From positions 186,001 through 250,000 of the forward strand of contig NZ_JOAG01000010.1 of the NCBI RefSeq assembly GCF_000725485.1: 64,000 nt of DNA, given 5' to 3'. The notes beneath the pieces are model-generated. The model was not told where the DNA came from. It searched no databases and saw only the letters and a program-made list of their open reading frames with translations. Made by a program: the position numbers and the translations under genes. The first letter of the stretch is position 1, and each line of letters starts with the position of its first letter. Shown one piece after another: positions 16,517-24,231 of the stretch. The DNA comes from Nonomuraea candida. GTDB taxonomy: Bacteria > Actinomycetota > Actinomycetes > Streptosporangiales > Streptosporangiaceae.

Positions 16517-17926
16517 GTGACGGTAACCTGCTGGGTCATGCGGCTCCGTAACCGCTACCTCCTGCTCTCCCGCATCGCCACGGGCGGTATGGGAGAGGTG
16601 TGGCGTGCCCGCGACGAGCTGCTCGGGCGCGAGGTGGCGGTGAAGATCCTGCGCAGCCACATCTACGCCGACCCCAGCTTCCGCGAGCGCTTCCGCAACG
16701 AGGCGCGCCTCACCGCGGCGCTGGCCGACCCCGGCGTGGCCCAGATCTTCGACTACGGCGAGCAGAGCGAGCTGGCCTACCTCGTCATGGAGCTGGTGCA
16801 CGGCGAGCCGCTTTCGGCCATCCTGGCGCGCAACGGCGCGGTGGGGCCGGAGGTGGCGCTCGACGTGCTGCACCAGACGGCCAAGGCGCTGCACGCCGCC
16901 CATGCCGCCGGGATCATCCACCGCGACATCAAGCCGGGCAACCTGCTGGTCACGCCCGAGGGCACCATCAAGGTGACCGACTTCGGCATCGCGCGCGCCC
17001 TGGAGGCCGCGCCGGTGACGCAGACCGGCACGGTGCTGGGCACGGCGCAATACGTCAGCCCCGAGCAGGCGCAGGGCTTCCCGCTCACGCCCTCGACGGA
17101 CCTCTACTCGCTGGGCGTGGTGGCCTACGAGTGCCTGGCGGGGCGCACGCCGTTCCGCGGGGACAACCAGGTGGCCATCGCGCTGCAGCACCTCAGCGAG
17201 CCGCCGGCGCCGCTCGGCGCCGACGTGCCCGCGCCGGTGCGCGAGCTGGTCATGTCGCTGCTGGCCAAGGAGCCCGAGCAGCGCCCCGCCACGGCGCTGG
17301 AGGTGGCCGACCGCGCCTACCTGCTGCGCGAGTCACTGGCCGGGCCGGAGCAGAGCGCCGAGCTGAGCATGCTCACCGACCCGGCCGGCTTCCGGGTGCG
17401 CGAGCCGGCCCCCATCGACGACCTGACGACCGACGACCTCAACCCGGCCACCACCCTGCAGCGGCCGCCGCCGCCCGCGGGCCGGCGCAACAGGGGCGTG
17501 CGGACGATGCTGGCCCTGGTCGCAGCGGCGGGGTGCGTGGCGGCGGTGGGGCTCACCGCGGTCTCGCTGGCCAACAGGGGAGAGACGGTCGCGCCGCCGC
17601 CCGAGATGGCGGAGCCGTCGGAGTCGCCCACGGTGGAGCCGACGCCGCAGAAGGTGAAGCCGACGAAGACGCGGATCCGGACCCGGACTCCGCAACCGCC
17701 GGTGGTGGTTCCGCCGAAGTCGACGGAGCCTATACCCTCGCCGTCGGCTACCGTAAGCAAGTCGGCTACTCCCACCAAGAAGCCGACGCCGAAACCGACC
17801 CCGACTCCGACCCGGACCACCCCTACGCCCACCCCGACCCCAACGCCAACCACTACACCGACAACGCCGACACCCACCGCCTCGCCGGACCCGGGTGATA
17901 CAAACCCGCCCAAGGAGGAGACGTGA
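16517..17926 (+). CDS. pknA: PknA-type receptor Ser/Thr protein kinase
   Basis: 469 residues. Kinase domain 14-275: glycine loop IATGGMGEVW, catalytic Lys43, HRDIKPGN with Asp137, DFG at 155-157, and an activation loop with VTQTGTVLGTAQY. A membrane segment near 325-345 is followed by a Pro/Thr/Lys-rich extracellular tail built largely of PTPT-type repeats, with no PASTA domain. PknA phosphorylates division and cell-wall proteins with PknB. GTG at 16517 touches the pbpA stop. An ATG at 16538 is an equally possible start, and neither has a strong ribosome site. Confidence 0.92.
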   Translation: MTVTCWVMRLRNRYLLLSRIATGGMGEVWRARDELLGREVAVKILRSHIYADPSFRERFRNEARLTAALADPGVAQIFDYGEQSELAYLVMELVHGEPLSAILARNGAVGPEVALDVLHQTAKALHAAHAAGIIHRDIKPGNLLVTPEGTIKVTDFGIARALEAAPVTQTGTVLGTAQYVSPEQAQGFPLTPSTDLYSLGVVAYECLAGRTPFRGDNQVAIALQHLSEPPAPLGADVPAPVRELVMSLLAKEPEQRPATALEVADRAYLLRESLAGPEQSAELSMLTDPAGFRVREPAPIDDLTTDDLNPATTLQRPPPPAGRRNRGVRTMLALVAAAGCVAAVGLTAVSLANRGETVAPPPEMAEPSESPTVEPTPQKVKPTKTRIRTRTPQPPVVVPPKSTEPIPSPSATVSKSATPTKKPTPKPTPTPTRTTPTPTPTPTPTTTPTTPTPTASPDPGDTNPPKEET

Positions 17927-18000
17927 TGCGCCATGGGGTCGATGATGGACACCGGCGGCCCCCCGAGCAGGCCGGTACCCAAGATGAACGGTAAGGGACA

Positions 18001-19878
18001 GTGCAGGAAATGACTCAGCCTCGGCTACTCGGAGGTCGCTACGAGCTCGACGGTGTCGTCGGGCGCGGCGGCATGGCCGAGGTGTATCGCGCCCGAGACA
18101 TCCGGCTGGACCGCATAGTCGCGATCAAGACCCTCCGCTCCGACCTGGCGCGCGACCACACCTTCCAGGCCCGGTTCCGCCGTGAGGCGCAGTCGGCGGC
18201 CTCCCTCAACCACCCGGCCGTCGTCGCGGTCTATGACACCGGCGAAGACGTCACCGACGGCACCCCGGTGCCCTACATCGTGATGGAATACGTCGACGGC
18301 CGGACGCTGCGCGACCTGCTGCGCCAGGACCGGCGGCTGCTGCCCGAGCGCGCCGCCGAGCTGGTCGACGGCATCCTGCGCGCCCTCGACTACAGCCACC
18401 GCGGCGGCATCGTGCACCGCGACATCAAGCCGGCCAACGTGATGATCACGCGCGCGGGCGACGTCAAGGTGATGGACTTCGGCATCGCGCGCGCGATGGC
18501 CGACTCCGCGGCCACGATGACGCAGACGGCCCAGGTCATCGGCACGGCGCAATACCTGTCGCCCGAGCAGGCGCGCGGCGAGCGGGTCGACGCGCGCAGC
18601 GACATCTACTCCACCGGCTGCGTGCTGTACGAGCTGCTGACCGGCCAGCCGCCGTTCACCGGCGACTCCCCGGTCGCGATCGCCTACCAGCACGTGCGCG
18701 AGGAGCCCATCCCGCCCTCGCAGATCGACCCCGAGATCCCGCAGTGGGCCGACGCGATCGTGCTCAAGGCCATGGCCAAGGACCCGGCGCACCGCTACCA
18801 GAACGCCGGGGAGATGCGCGCCGACATCCAGCGCGCGATGTCCGGCATGCCGGTCGACGCCCAGACGATGGCCATGACGAGCAACTTCGGCCAGGGCACG
18901 CGCATGATGACCGCGGCCCAGGCGGCCCAGGGCCCGGCCACGCAGCGCACCAGCGCCGTCCCGCCCTACGAGTACGGCGACGACGACGGCGGTGGCCGCG
19001 GCGGGCGGCGCCGGGCGAGCGGCGGCGGCAACGCGCTCAAGACGGCCTTGTGGATCATCATCCCGCTGCTGATCATCGGCGCGTTCATCACGGTCGGCTA
19101 CGTCGTGTTCAGCGGCCGGGGCACGCCCGCCGACACGCAGGTCACGATCCCGGCCCTGGCCTCGCAGGAGCAGGATTACGCCAAGTCCGAGCTCGAGAAG
19201 CTGGAGCTCAACGTCCAGGTGGTCCAGGAGTTCAGCTCCGAGATCGAGAAGGGCGCCGTGATCAGGACGGAGCCCGACGCCAACACCAAGGTCGACAAGG
19301 GCTCCCCGGTCAAGCTGGTCGTCTCCAAGGGCACCGAGAAGGTCAAGGTCCCCGACGGCCTGATCGGCGTCAAACAGGCCGACGCCGAGGCGCTCCTGGA
19401 GGAGAGCGGGCTGCGCAGCGTCATCAAGACGCGCAACTCCACCAGGCCCCAGGGCACGGTCATCGCCACCGACCCCAAGGCCGGCCAGGAGGTCGAGAAG
19501 GGCGGCACGGTCACCCTCTTCGTGCCCAAGGAGCTCGGCGAGGTGCCCAGCGTGGTCGGCCTCACCGAGGAGGACGCCATCGCGCAGCTCAAGGGCGCGG
19601 GCTTCAAGACGCGGACCGACAGGCAGCCCAGCGACCAGCCCGAGGGCACCGTGTTCCAGCAGAACCCGCCGGAGGGCACCAAGCTGGCGCCGGGCACCAC
19701 GATCACGATCACGGTGTCCACCGGTCCCGAGGACACGGCGCCGCCGCCCACCACCGACGTGCCGACCGACGACTTCCCGTCGGACCAGCCGACCGACGAC
19801 TTCCCGTCACAGGATGACCCGCCGACCGACGACAACCCGATCGGCGACGACGGGCTCGGCGGCGGCTTCGGCGGCTGA
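18001..19878 (+). CDS. pknB: PknB: receptor Ser/Thr protein kinase with three PASTA domains
   Basis: 625 residues. Kinase domain 13-280: VGRGGMAEVYRARD, Lys43, HRDIKPAN with Asp141, DFG 159-161 and activation-loop threonines (SAATMTQTAQVIGTAQY). One membrane segment lies near 345-367, then three PASTA repeats (about 378-580; VKVPDGLIGVKQADAEALL, EVPSVVGLTEEDAIAQL) that sense muropeptides or lipid II. A Pro/Asp/Thr tail follows with repeated TDDFPS. Mycobacterial PknB has four PASTA domains. The start may be GTG 18001 (AAGGG upstream) or ATG 18010. A 74-bp gap separates it from pknA. Confidence 0.95.
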   Translation: MQEMTQPRLLGGRYELDGVVGRGGMAEVYRARDIRLDRIVAIKTLRSDLARDHTFQARFRREAQSAASLNHPAVVAVYDTGEDVTDGTPVPYIVMEYVDGRTLRDLLRQDRRLLPERAAELVDGILRALDYSHRGGIVHRDIKPANVMITRAGDVKVMDFGIARAMADSAATMTQTAQVIGTAQYLSPEQARGERVDARSDIYSTGCVLYELLTGQPPFTGDSPVAIAYQHVREEPIPPSQIDPEIPQWADAIVLKAMAKDPAHRYQNAGEMRADIQRAMSGMPVDAQTMAMTSNFGQGTRMMTAAQAAQGPATQRTSAVPPYEYGDDDGGGRGGRRRASGGGNALKTALWIIIPLLIIGAFITVGYVVFSGRGTPADTQVTIPALASQEQDYAKSELEKLELNVQVVQEFSSEIEKGAVIRTEPDANTKVDKGSPVKLVVSKGTEKVKVPDGLIGVKQADAEALLEESGLRSVIKTRNSTRPQGTVIATDPKAGQEVEKGGTVTLFVPKELGEVPSVVGLTEEDAIAQLKGAGFKTRTDRQPSDQPEGTVFQQNPPEGTKLAPGTTITITVSTGPEDTAPPPTTDVPTDDFPSDQPTDDFPSQDDPPTDDNPIGDDGLGGGFGG

Positions 19879-19888
19879 GGTCCACGCG

Positions 19889-19927
19889 GAGGGCCGTCCG
19901 TTCCCTGAGCGGGGATGGACGGCCCTC
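19889..19927 (+). terminator. Operon terminator after pknB
   Basis: Eleven-base perfect arms GAGGGCCGTCC and GGACGGCCCTC with a 17-base loop begin 10 bases after the pknB stop. It should end the fhaA-pknB transcript. The remaining 19928-20143 holds no gene that I can support. Confidence 0.8.
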
Positions 19928-20143
19928 GGCCTGTCCTGGGCGCTCTGGGTGGCTCTCAGGGGTGCGCGGGAGCTCGGGCGGCGGCGTCGCCGCACGCACC
20001 GGCGGGGTGGGCACGCGGCGGTGAGGTGCGCGGCGAGGAAGTGAGCACGCGGCCGGTGAGGTGCGCGGACGCGAGAACGCCCCCGCCGCTCGGGGGCAAC
20101 GGCGGGGACGCTCACTTGTACGTCGCTCTGCGCGAGACTTGTG

Positions 20144-20716
20144 TTACACGATTCTTCGCAGCCAATTTCCCAGCAGCCGGTGCCCGTGTTCGGAGAGCAC
20201 GGACTCGGGGTGGAACTGCACGCCCTCGATGGGCGCGGTGCGGTGCCGCAGGCCCATGACCACGCCGTCGTCGGTGCGGGCGGTCACGTCGAGCACCTCC
20301 GGCACGGTCTCGGGCAGCACGGCCAGCGAGTGGTAGCGGGTCATCCGCACCGGCGAGGGCAGCGCCTCGAACACGCCCCGGCCGTCGTGCGCGATGGCGC
20401 TGGTGCGGCCGTGGAAGAGGTCGGGCGCGCGGGTCACGGTGGCGCCGTAGGCCACGGCGATGGCCTGGTGGCCGAGGCAGACGCCGAGCAGCGGCCGGCC
20501 GGTCCCGGCCGCGTGGCGGACCAGGGGCACGCTCACGCCGGCCGCCTCGGGGGTGCCGGGGCCGGGGCTGATGAGCACGCCGTCGAAGCCGTCGGCGTCG
20601 TGCACGCGCACGTCGTCGCGGGGCCGCACGTCGCAGTCGGCGCCCAGCTCGCGCAGGTATTGCACGATGGTGTGCACGAAGCTGTCGTGGTTGTCCACGA
20701 CCAGCACCCTGCTCAT
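20144..20716 (-). CDS. pabA: Glutamine amidotransferase, aminodeoxychorismate/anthranilate synthase component II
   Basis: 190-residue class I glutamine amidotransferase. It begins VLVVDNHDSFVHTIVQYL, has the ISPGPGTPEAAG oxyanion region, the nucleophile elbow GVCLGHQAIA and the catalytic HPES near the C-terminus. It supplies ammonia for p-aminobenzoate or anthranilate synthesis. The component I gene is not in the window, so the split between folate and tryptophan roles rests on conserved position after pknB (the mycobacterial trpG/pabA site). The start overlaps the stop of the upstream 52-residue gene. Confidence 0.88.
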   Translation of the reverse strand: MSRVLVVDNHDSFVHTIVQYLRELGADCDVRPRDDVRVHDADGFDGVLISPGPGTPEAAGVSVPLVRHAAGTGRPLLGVCLGHQAIAVAYGATVTRAPDLFHGRTSAIAHDGRGVFEALPSPVRMTRYHSLAVLPETVPEVLDVTARTDDGVVMGLRHRTAPIEGVQFHPESVLSEHGHRLLGNWLRRIV

Positions 20717-20871
20717 TTCTCGACGGTCACCTCATCCAGCGTCACGGCGGGCTCCAGCAGCGGGAACACGACATACCAGAGTACGGCCACGACGGCCGCG
20801 AGCAGCACGACGGCCGTCAGCGCCCGCGTGCGCGGGCGGCCGGGCAGCTTGCGCCAGAGCCAGGCGTACAT
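20713..20871 (-). CDS. 52-residue single-pass membrane protein
   Basis: Small gene between the sortase and pabA: ATG at 20871 preceded by GAGGAGTGAC, stop overlapping the pabA ATG (ATGA). The peptide starts MYAWLWRKLPGRPRTRAL, has one strong hydrophobic segment (TAVVLLAAVVAVLWYVVFPL) and a short acidic tail ending TVEK. No function is known to me. Good ribosome site and coupled overlap argue that it is translated. Its position next to the sortase suggests a membrane-linked role in that pathway. Confidence 0.75.
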   Translation of the reverse strand: MYAWLWRKLPGRPRTRALTAVVLLAAVVAVLWYVVFPLLEPAVTLDEVTVEK

Positions 20872-20884
20872 GTCACTCCTCGCC

Positions 20885-20954
20885 GGTCACTCGTTGCGGG
20901 TCACTCGTTGCGGGTCACTCTTTGCGGGTCACTCTTTGCGGGTCACTCTTTGCG
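20885..20954. repeat. Five tandem copies of a 14-bp unit at the sortase 3' end
   Basis: GGTCACTCKTTGCG is repeated head to tail at 20885, 20899, 20913, 20927 and 20941. The two copies nearest the small gene have G and the other three have T at the variable base. The copy at 20941-20954 contains the sortase stop codon (complement of 20943-20945) and its last codons, so the array looks like repeated duplication of the gene end. Confidence 0.95.
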
Positions 20955-21599
20955 CGGTTCGGTCTCCTTCAGCACGCCGTAGACGATGAGCCGTTCGGCG
21001 GCCGAGTATTCGGGGTGGCAGGTGGACAGTGTGATGAAGGCCCGGATGGGGCGGATGTCGGGCTTGCCGGGCACGGGGGCCAGCACCTCGATCTCGTCGG
21101 GGCGCACGATGTCCTGGGAGGTCACGCGGTAGGTGTAGCGGGCCTCGCGGGCCTCGACCACGATCTCGTCGTCGCGTTCGAGCTCGTCGATCTCCCGGAA
21201 CGGCGCCGCGTAGGTGGTGCGGTGCCCCGACAACACGAAGTTGCCCGTCTGGCCCGGCATGGCGCTGTCGGGGTAGTGCCCCGGGCCCTTCTTGAGCTGT
21301 TCGGCGCCCACGCCCTCGACCACGGCGTACTGGTAGTCGCGGCCCAGCTTCGGGATGCGCAGCAGCGCCACGGCCCGGCCGAGCTCGATCCGGTCAAGCT
21401 TGCCGGCGTTCTCGCGCTCCAGCTCCCGCTTGAGCAGGAGCTGCTGGCTCTGGGTGTAGGCGCCGGTGCCCCAGAGCAGGTAGGCGCAGAACAGCATGAG
21501 GATCAGGCCCGCGGTGATGCTCGTCTCCCCCACGGCCCGGAGCGTGGCCCGCATTCGCTCAGGGTATTCGCGGATGTCGCGGGGCCAGGGGATCGCCAT
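20943..21599 (-). CDS. Class E sortase
   Basis: About 218 residues: cytoplasmic N-terminus, one membrane segment (ITAGLILMLFCAYLLWG), a coiled linker and a sortase beta-barrel. Catalytic residues are His in NFVLSGHRTTY, Cys in FITLSTCHPEY and Arg in AAERLIVYG. Class E sortases of high-GC Gram-positives anchor or polymerise proteins with LAXTG-like signals. No such substrate lies in the window. Start 21599 (ATG) gives the usual short cytoplasmic tail, and a GTG at 21629 would add ten residues. The last codons and stop fall within the 14-bp array. Confidence 0.92.
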   Translation of the reverse strand: MAIPWPRDIREYPERMRATLRAVGETSITAGLILMLFCAYLLWGTGAYTQSQQLLLKRELERENAGKLDRIELGRAVALLRIPKLGRDYQYAVVEGVGAEQLKKGPGHYPDSAMPGQTGNFVLSGHRTTYAAPFREIDELERDDEIVVEAREARYTYRVTSQDIVRPDEIEVLAPVPGKPDIRPIRAFITLSTCHPEYSAAERLIVYGVLKETEPRKE

Positions 21600-21698
21600 G
21601 TCGTGCGCGTGGCGACTATCCTGGGGCACGCTTCAACTACGCTTAACGAAGAGCCTGTGGACGATCCGGATGCCCAGGCCCTCAGCAGGAGTTACCCA

Positions 21699-21947
21699 GT
21701 GCCCAAGTCCAAGGCTCGCAACAAGAAGGCGGTCTACACTCCGCCGCAGAGGTCTCAGCAGGTCAAGGTCAGCCCGCGCTGGCTGGCGCCGACCATGGTC
21801 GTCGCATGGATCATCGGCATCCTGTGGATCGCGATCTACTACGTCGCCCCGCAGGCGCCCTTCTTCAGCGACCTCCAGAACTGGAATCTGCTGATCGGGT
21901 TTGTTTTCATCATCTTCGGTGTGGTGCTTTCCACCCGCTGGCGTTAG
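21699..21947 (+). CDS. crgA: CrgA: septation inhibitor / divisome membrane protein
   Basis: 82-residue protein with the CrgA signature: basic start VPKSKARNKKAVYTPP, then WLAPTMVVAWIIGILWIAIYYV and, after a short loop (QAPFFSDLQNWN), LLIGFVFIIFGVVLSTRWR. Two membrane segments with both ends in the cytoplasm. CrgA binds FtsZ, FtsI and FtsQ in mycobacteria and delays septation in Streptomyces. The GTG at 21699 has AGGAG eight bases upstream. It is divergent from the sortase. Confidence 0.95.
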   Translation: MPKSKARNKKAVYTPPQRSQQVKVSPRWLAPTMVVAWIIGILWIAIYYVAPQAPFFSDLQNWNLLIGFVFIIFGVVLSTRWR

Positions 21948-21984
21948 TTCTTTCCACAGTCTTTTCCACAGCCTGGGGAAGAGG

Positions 21985-22851
21985 TCAGACCGCGGCGAGG
22001 ATCGCCGAGGTCCTGACCACCACGAGCACGGCCAGCAGGGCCAGCGCTCCCGCGATCGCCACCACCTGCCAGAGGGTGCGGTTGTTCTTGGGAGCGTAGG
22101 CCAGCGCCCCCGCCAGCAGCGATCCCGTGACGAGGCCGCCGATGTGGCCGGTCCAGCTGATGCCCGAGACCAGGAACGTGATCGCCAGGTTGAGCGCGAT
22201 GAGCACGGCGATGCCGCGCACGTCCATGTTGAGCCGGCGACCCACCACGAAGACCGCGCCGAACAGACCGAAGATCGCGCCCGAGGCGCCGACGGTCGGC
22301 TGGTTGAGCGGGTCGAGCCAGAGGCCGAGCACCGAGCCGCCGAGCGCGCTGATCGCGTAGATGGCGATGTAGCGCACGTGGCCGAAGGCGCGCTCCAGGT
22401 AGGGGCCGACGACGTAGAGCGCCCAGCAGTTGAACAGGATGTGGAAGACGCTGCCGTGCACGAAGGCAGCGCTGATCAGCCGGTAGTACTGGTCGCCGAG
22501 CGCCACTCCGGCCGGCCACATCGCCAGCTGCGCGGTGACCGCGTCGCCCGTGAGGTATTGCGCGCCGAAGATCAGCACGTTGACGGCGAGCAGGGCGTAC
22601 GTGACGAACGGCGTGCGCACGACGTTGCCGCCGAACGTCGACCTGGCCGTGCGGAGGCCCTTGTTGCCCTCGGCCACGCACTCGGGGCACTGGAAGCCCA
22701 CCGCGGCGTCACGCATGCAGTCGGGGCAGATCGGACGCTCGCAGCGTTGGCAGCGCACCCAGGTCTCCCTGTCGGGATGCCGGTAGCACGTGGGCACGGC
22801 CTCAGCGGGCTGCTCGGGGTGCGGGGGCGGGCTGGGCGGCTGGCTGGTCAT
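21985..22851 (-). CDS. Rhomboid-family intramembrane serine protease with N-terminal zinc ribbon
   Basis: 288 residues. Residues 18-60 hold a cysteine/histidine cluster (CYRHPDRETWVRCQRC, CPDCM, CPEC) typical of actinobacterial rhomboids. The rhomboid domain has six or more membrane segments, with the catalytic Ser in VGASGAIFGLFG and the His in WTGHIGGLVTG; HGSVFHILFNCWALYV is the family motif in segment 2. It cleaves transmembrane substrates. The start at 22851 (ATG ACC) is preferred over an upstream frame opening. Conserved neighbour of ppiA and crgA. Confidence 0.93.
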   Translation of the reverse strand: MTSQPPSPPPHPEQPAEAVPTCYRHPDRETWVRCQRCERPICPDCMRDAAVGFQCPECVAEGNKGLRTARSTFGGNVVRTPFVTYALLAVNVLIFGAQYLTGDAVTAQLAMWPAGVALGDQYYRLISAAFVHGSVFHILFNCWALYVVGPYLERAFGHVRYIAIYAISALGGSVLGLWLDPLNQPTVGASGAIFGLFGAVFVVGRRLNMDVRGIAVLIALNLAITFLVSGISWTGHIGGLVTGSLLAGALAYAPKNNRTLWQVVAIAGALALLAVLVVVRTSAILAAV

Positions 22852-22941
22852 GACCGAAAGCCTATGGCTTGTACGGGCGTGCCGGGCTCCCCCGCCGGGC
22901 CCCTTCTGGGTGGGCACGGCAGGGGAAGGGCCGCAAGTGCG

Positions 22942-23478
22942 TCAGGCCGGGACGCGGTCGATGGTGACCGACTCCAGGATGACGTCCTCCGTCGGACGGT
23001 CGCGGCGGTCGGTGCGGGTCTTGGCGATCGCGTCCACGACCTCCTGGCCCTCGACGACCTCGCCGAAGATGGTGTGCTTGCGGTTGAGGTGCGGAGTCGG
23101 CACGACCGTGATGAAGAACTGCGAGCCGTTGGTGCCCTTGCCGGCGCGGACGCCGGCGTTGGCCATGGCGAGCAGGTAGGGGCGGTCGAAGGAGAGCTCC
23201 GGGTGGATCTCGTCGTCGAACTCGTAGCCGGGGCCGCCGATGCCCTGGCCGAGCGGGTCGCCGCCCTGGATCATGAAACCGGAGATGACCCGGTGGAAGA
23301 TCGTGCCGTCGTAGTAGCGCGCGGTGCTCTTCTCACCGGTGCCCGGATGCGTCCACTCGCGGGAGCCCTCGGCGAGCTCCACGAAGTTGCGCACCGTTTT
23401 CGGAGCCTTGGTGGGGAAGAGTTCTACCTTGATATTGCCGCGATTGGTCTGCAGGTTCGCGATCAGCTTCTCAGCCAC
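22942..23478 (-). CDS. ppiA: PpiA: cyclophilin-type peptidyl-prolyl cis-trans isomerase
   Basis: 178-residue cytosolic cyclophilin with no signal peptide. Active-site region FHRVISGFMIQGGDP, then GTNGSQFFITVVPTPHLN (ligand-binding Gln and Phe) and HTIFGEVVEG match the family throughout. It catalyses proline isomerisation in folding. GTG start at 23478, with a G-rich GAGGGGGG about ten bases upstream. Confidence 0.94.
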   Translation of the reverse strand: MAEKLIANLQTNRGNIKVELFPTKAPKTVRNFVELAEGSREWTHPGTGEKSTARYYDGTIFHRVISGFMIQGGDPLGQGIGGPGYEFDDEIHPELSFDRPYLLAMANAGVRAGKGTNGSQFFITVVPTPHLNRKHTIFGEVVEGQEVVDAIAKTRTDRRDRPTEDVILESVTIDRVPA

Positions 23479-23635
23479 GAGACAGCTGCCCCCCTCTATG
23501 CACAGGGTTGGTTTTGTGGTGTTTGAGGATTATGGCCGTTCGGCCTCCCGAGCCATCCTCCCATGGACGGCCATGATTGAGCCGCCTTGTCCAGGGAAGG
23601 TCAGGCTCGGGGCCCCAACGACAGGGGAGGTTGTC

Positions 23636-24133
23636 GTGTCCCTGAGAATGAGAAAACGCCGCGTGGTCATGGAAGTGCCCGCCACGTGGATGGGCCGAAT
23701 GAAGGCCCAGGCCGTACGAACCGGCCAGCGCATGGCGCCCATGGCCGACCAGGCCAAGGTCGTCGCCGCGCACCGCATCGAGGACGCCCGCTACTGGGCG
23801 GCGCCGAGGCTGGAGTCGGCGGCGCACGGGTTCGAGGACCAGGTCGCACCCAAGGTCAGCGCCATGCTGACCGCGGCGGCCAGGAAGATCGACCCCAAGC
23901 CGTCGCAGTCGAGGCGGTGGCCGATGCTCGTACTGCTGACCGGCCTCGCGGTGGGGACGATCGGTTACATGTTCTATCGCCGCAACGCAGAGCAGTGGAC
24001 CGAGCACATGAAGGACTCCGCCTCCGATGCCTCACGATGGGTCAATGAGAAGGCGGAACGGACATCGGAATCCGCTGACCGGTTGGCGGCCAACGTGTCG
24101 AACAAGGCGGATGAGGCATCTCGCAAGATGTAG
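23636..24133 (+). CDS. DUF5324-like membrane protein
   Basis: 165 residues: basic N-terminus, an Ala-rich amphipathic first half (KVVAAHRIEDARYWAAPRL), one membrane segment (WPMLVLLTGLAVGTIGYMFY) and a charged helical tail (NAEQWTEHMKDSASDASRW). The arrangement and its place beside ppiA, rhomboid and crgA match the DUF5324-type proteins of actinomycetes. The function is unknown. The GTG at 23636 is preceded by GGGGAGG. Confidence 0.75.
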   Translation: MSLRMRKRRVVMEVPATWMGRMKAQAVRTGQRMAPMADQAKVVAAHRIEDARYWAAPRLESAAHGFEDQVAPKVSAMLTAAARKIDPKPSQSRRWPMLVLLTGLAVGTIGYMFYRRNAEQWTEHMKDSASDASRWVNEKAERTSESADRLAANVSNKADEASRKM

Positions 24134-24147
24134 TGATCTCGCCGGGA

Positions 24148-24178
24148 AGCGCGCCCTCGGATGGTCCGGGGGCGCGCT
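24148..24178 (+). terminator. Hairpin after the DUF5324-like gene
   Basis: Perfect arms AGCGCGCCC and GGGCGCGCT around a 13-base loop lie 15 bases beyond the stop codon. Confidence 0.6.
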
Positions 24179-24195
24179 TCGGCCGTCCGGGGCCG

Positions 24196-24231
24196 TTGAC
24201 CGCACACCAAGCGCTTGCTACAAACGCGACC
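24196..24231 (+). promoter_or_regulatory. Sigma-A-like promoter for a leaderless gene
   Basis: TTGACC (24196-24201) and TACAAA (24219-24224) are separated by exactly 17 bp. Only seven bases separate the -10 element from the ATG at 24232, so transcription should start on or next to the start codon. There is no Shine-Dalgarno sequence, consistent with a leaderless mRNA. Confidence 0.7.

Noticed and set aside
14759..17191. 810-codon minus-strand frame across pbpA and pknA
   Set aside because: Antisense shadow of two unmistakable genes; no recognisable domain.
20885..20954. CRISPR array
   Set aside because: The repeats are directly contiguous with no spacers, and no cas genes are present; the same applies to the arrays at 6221, 30137, 30884 and 37335.
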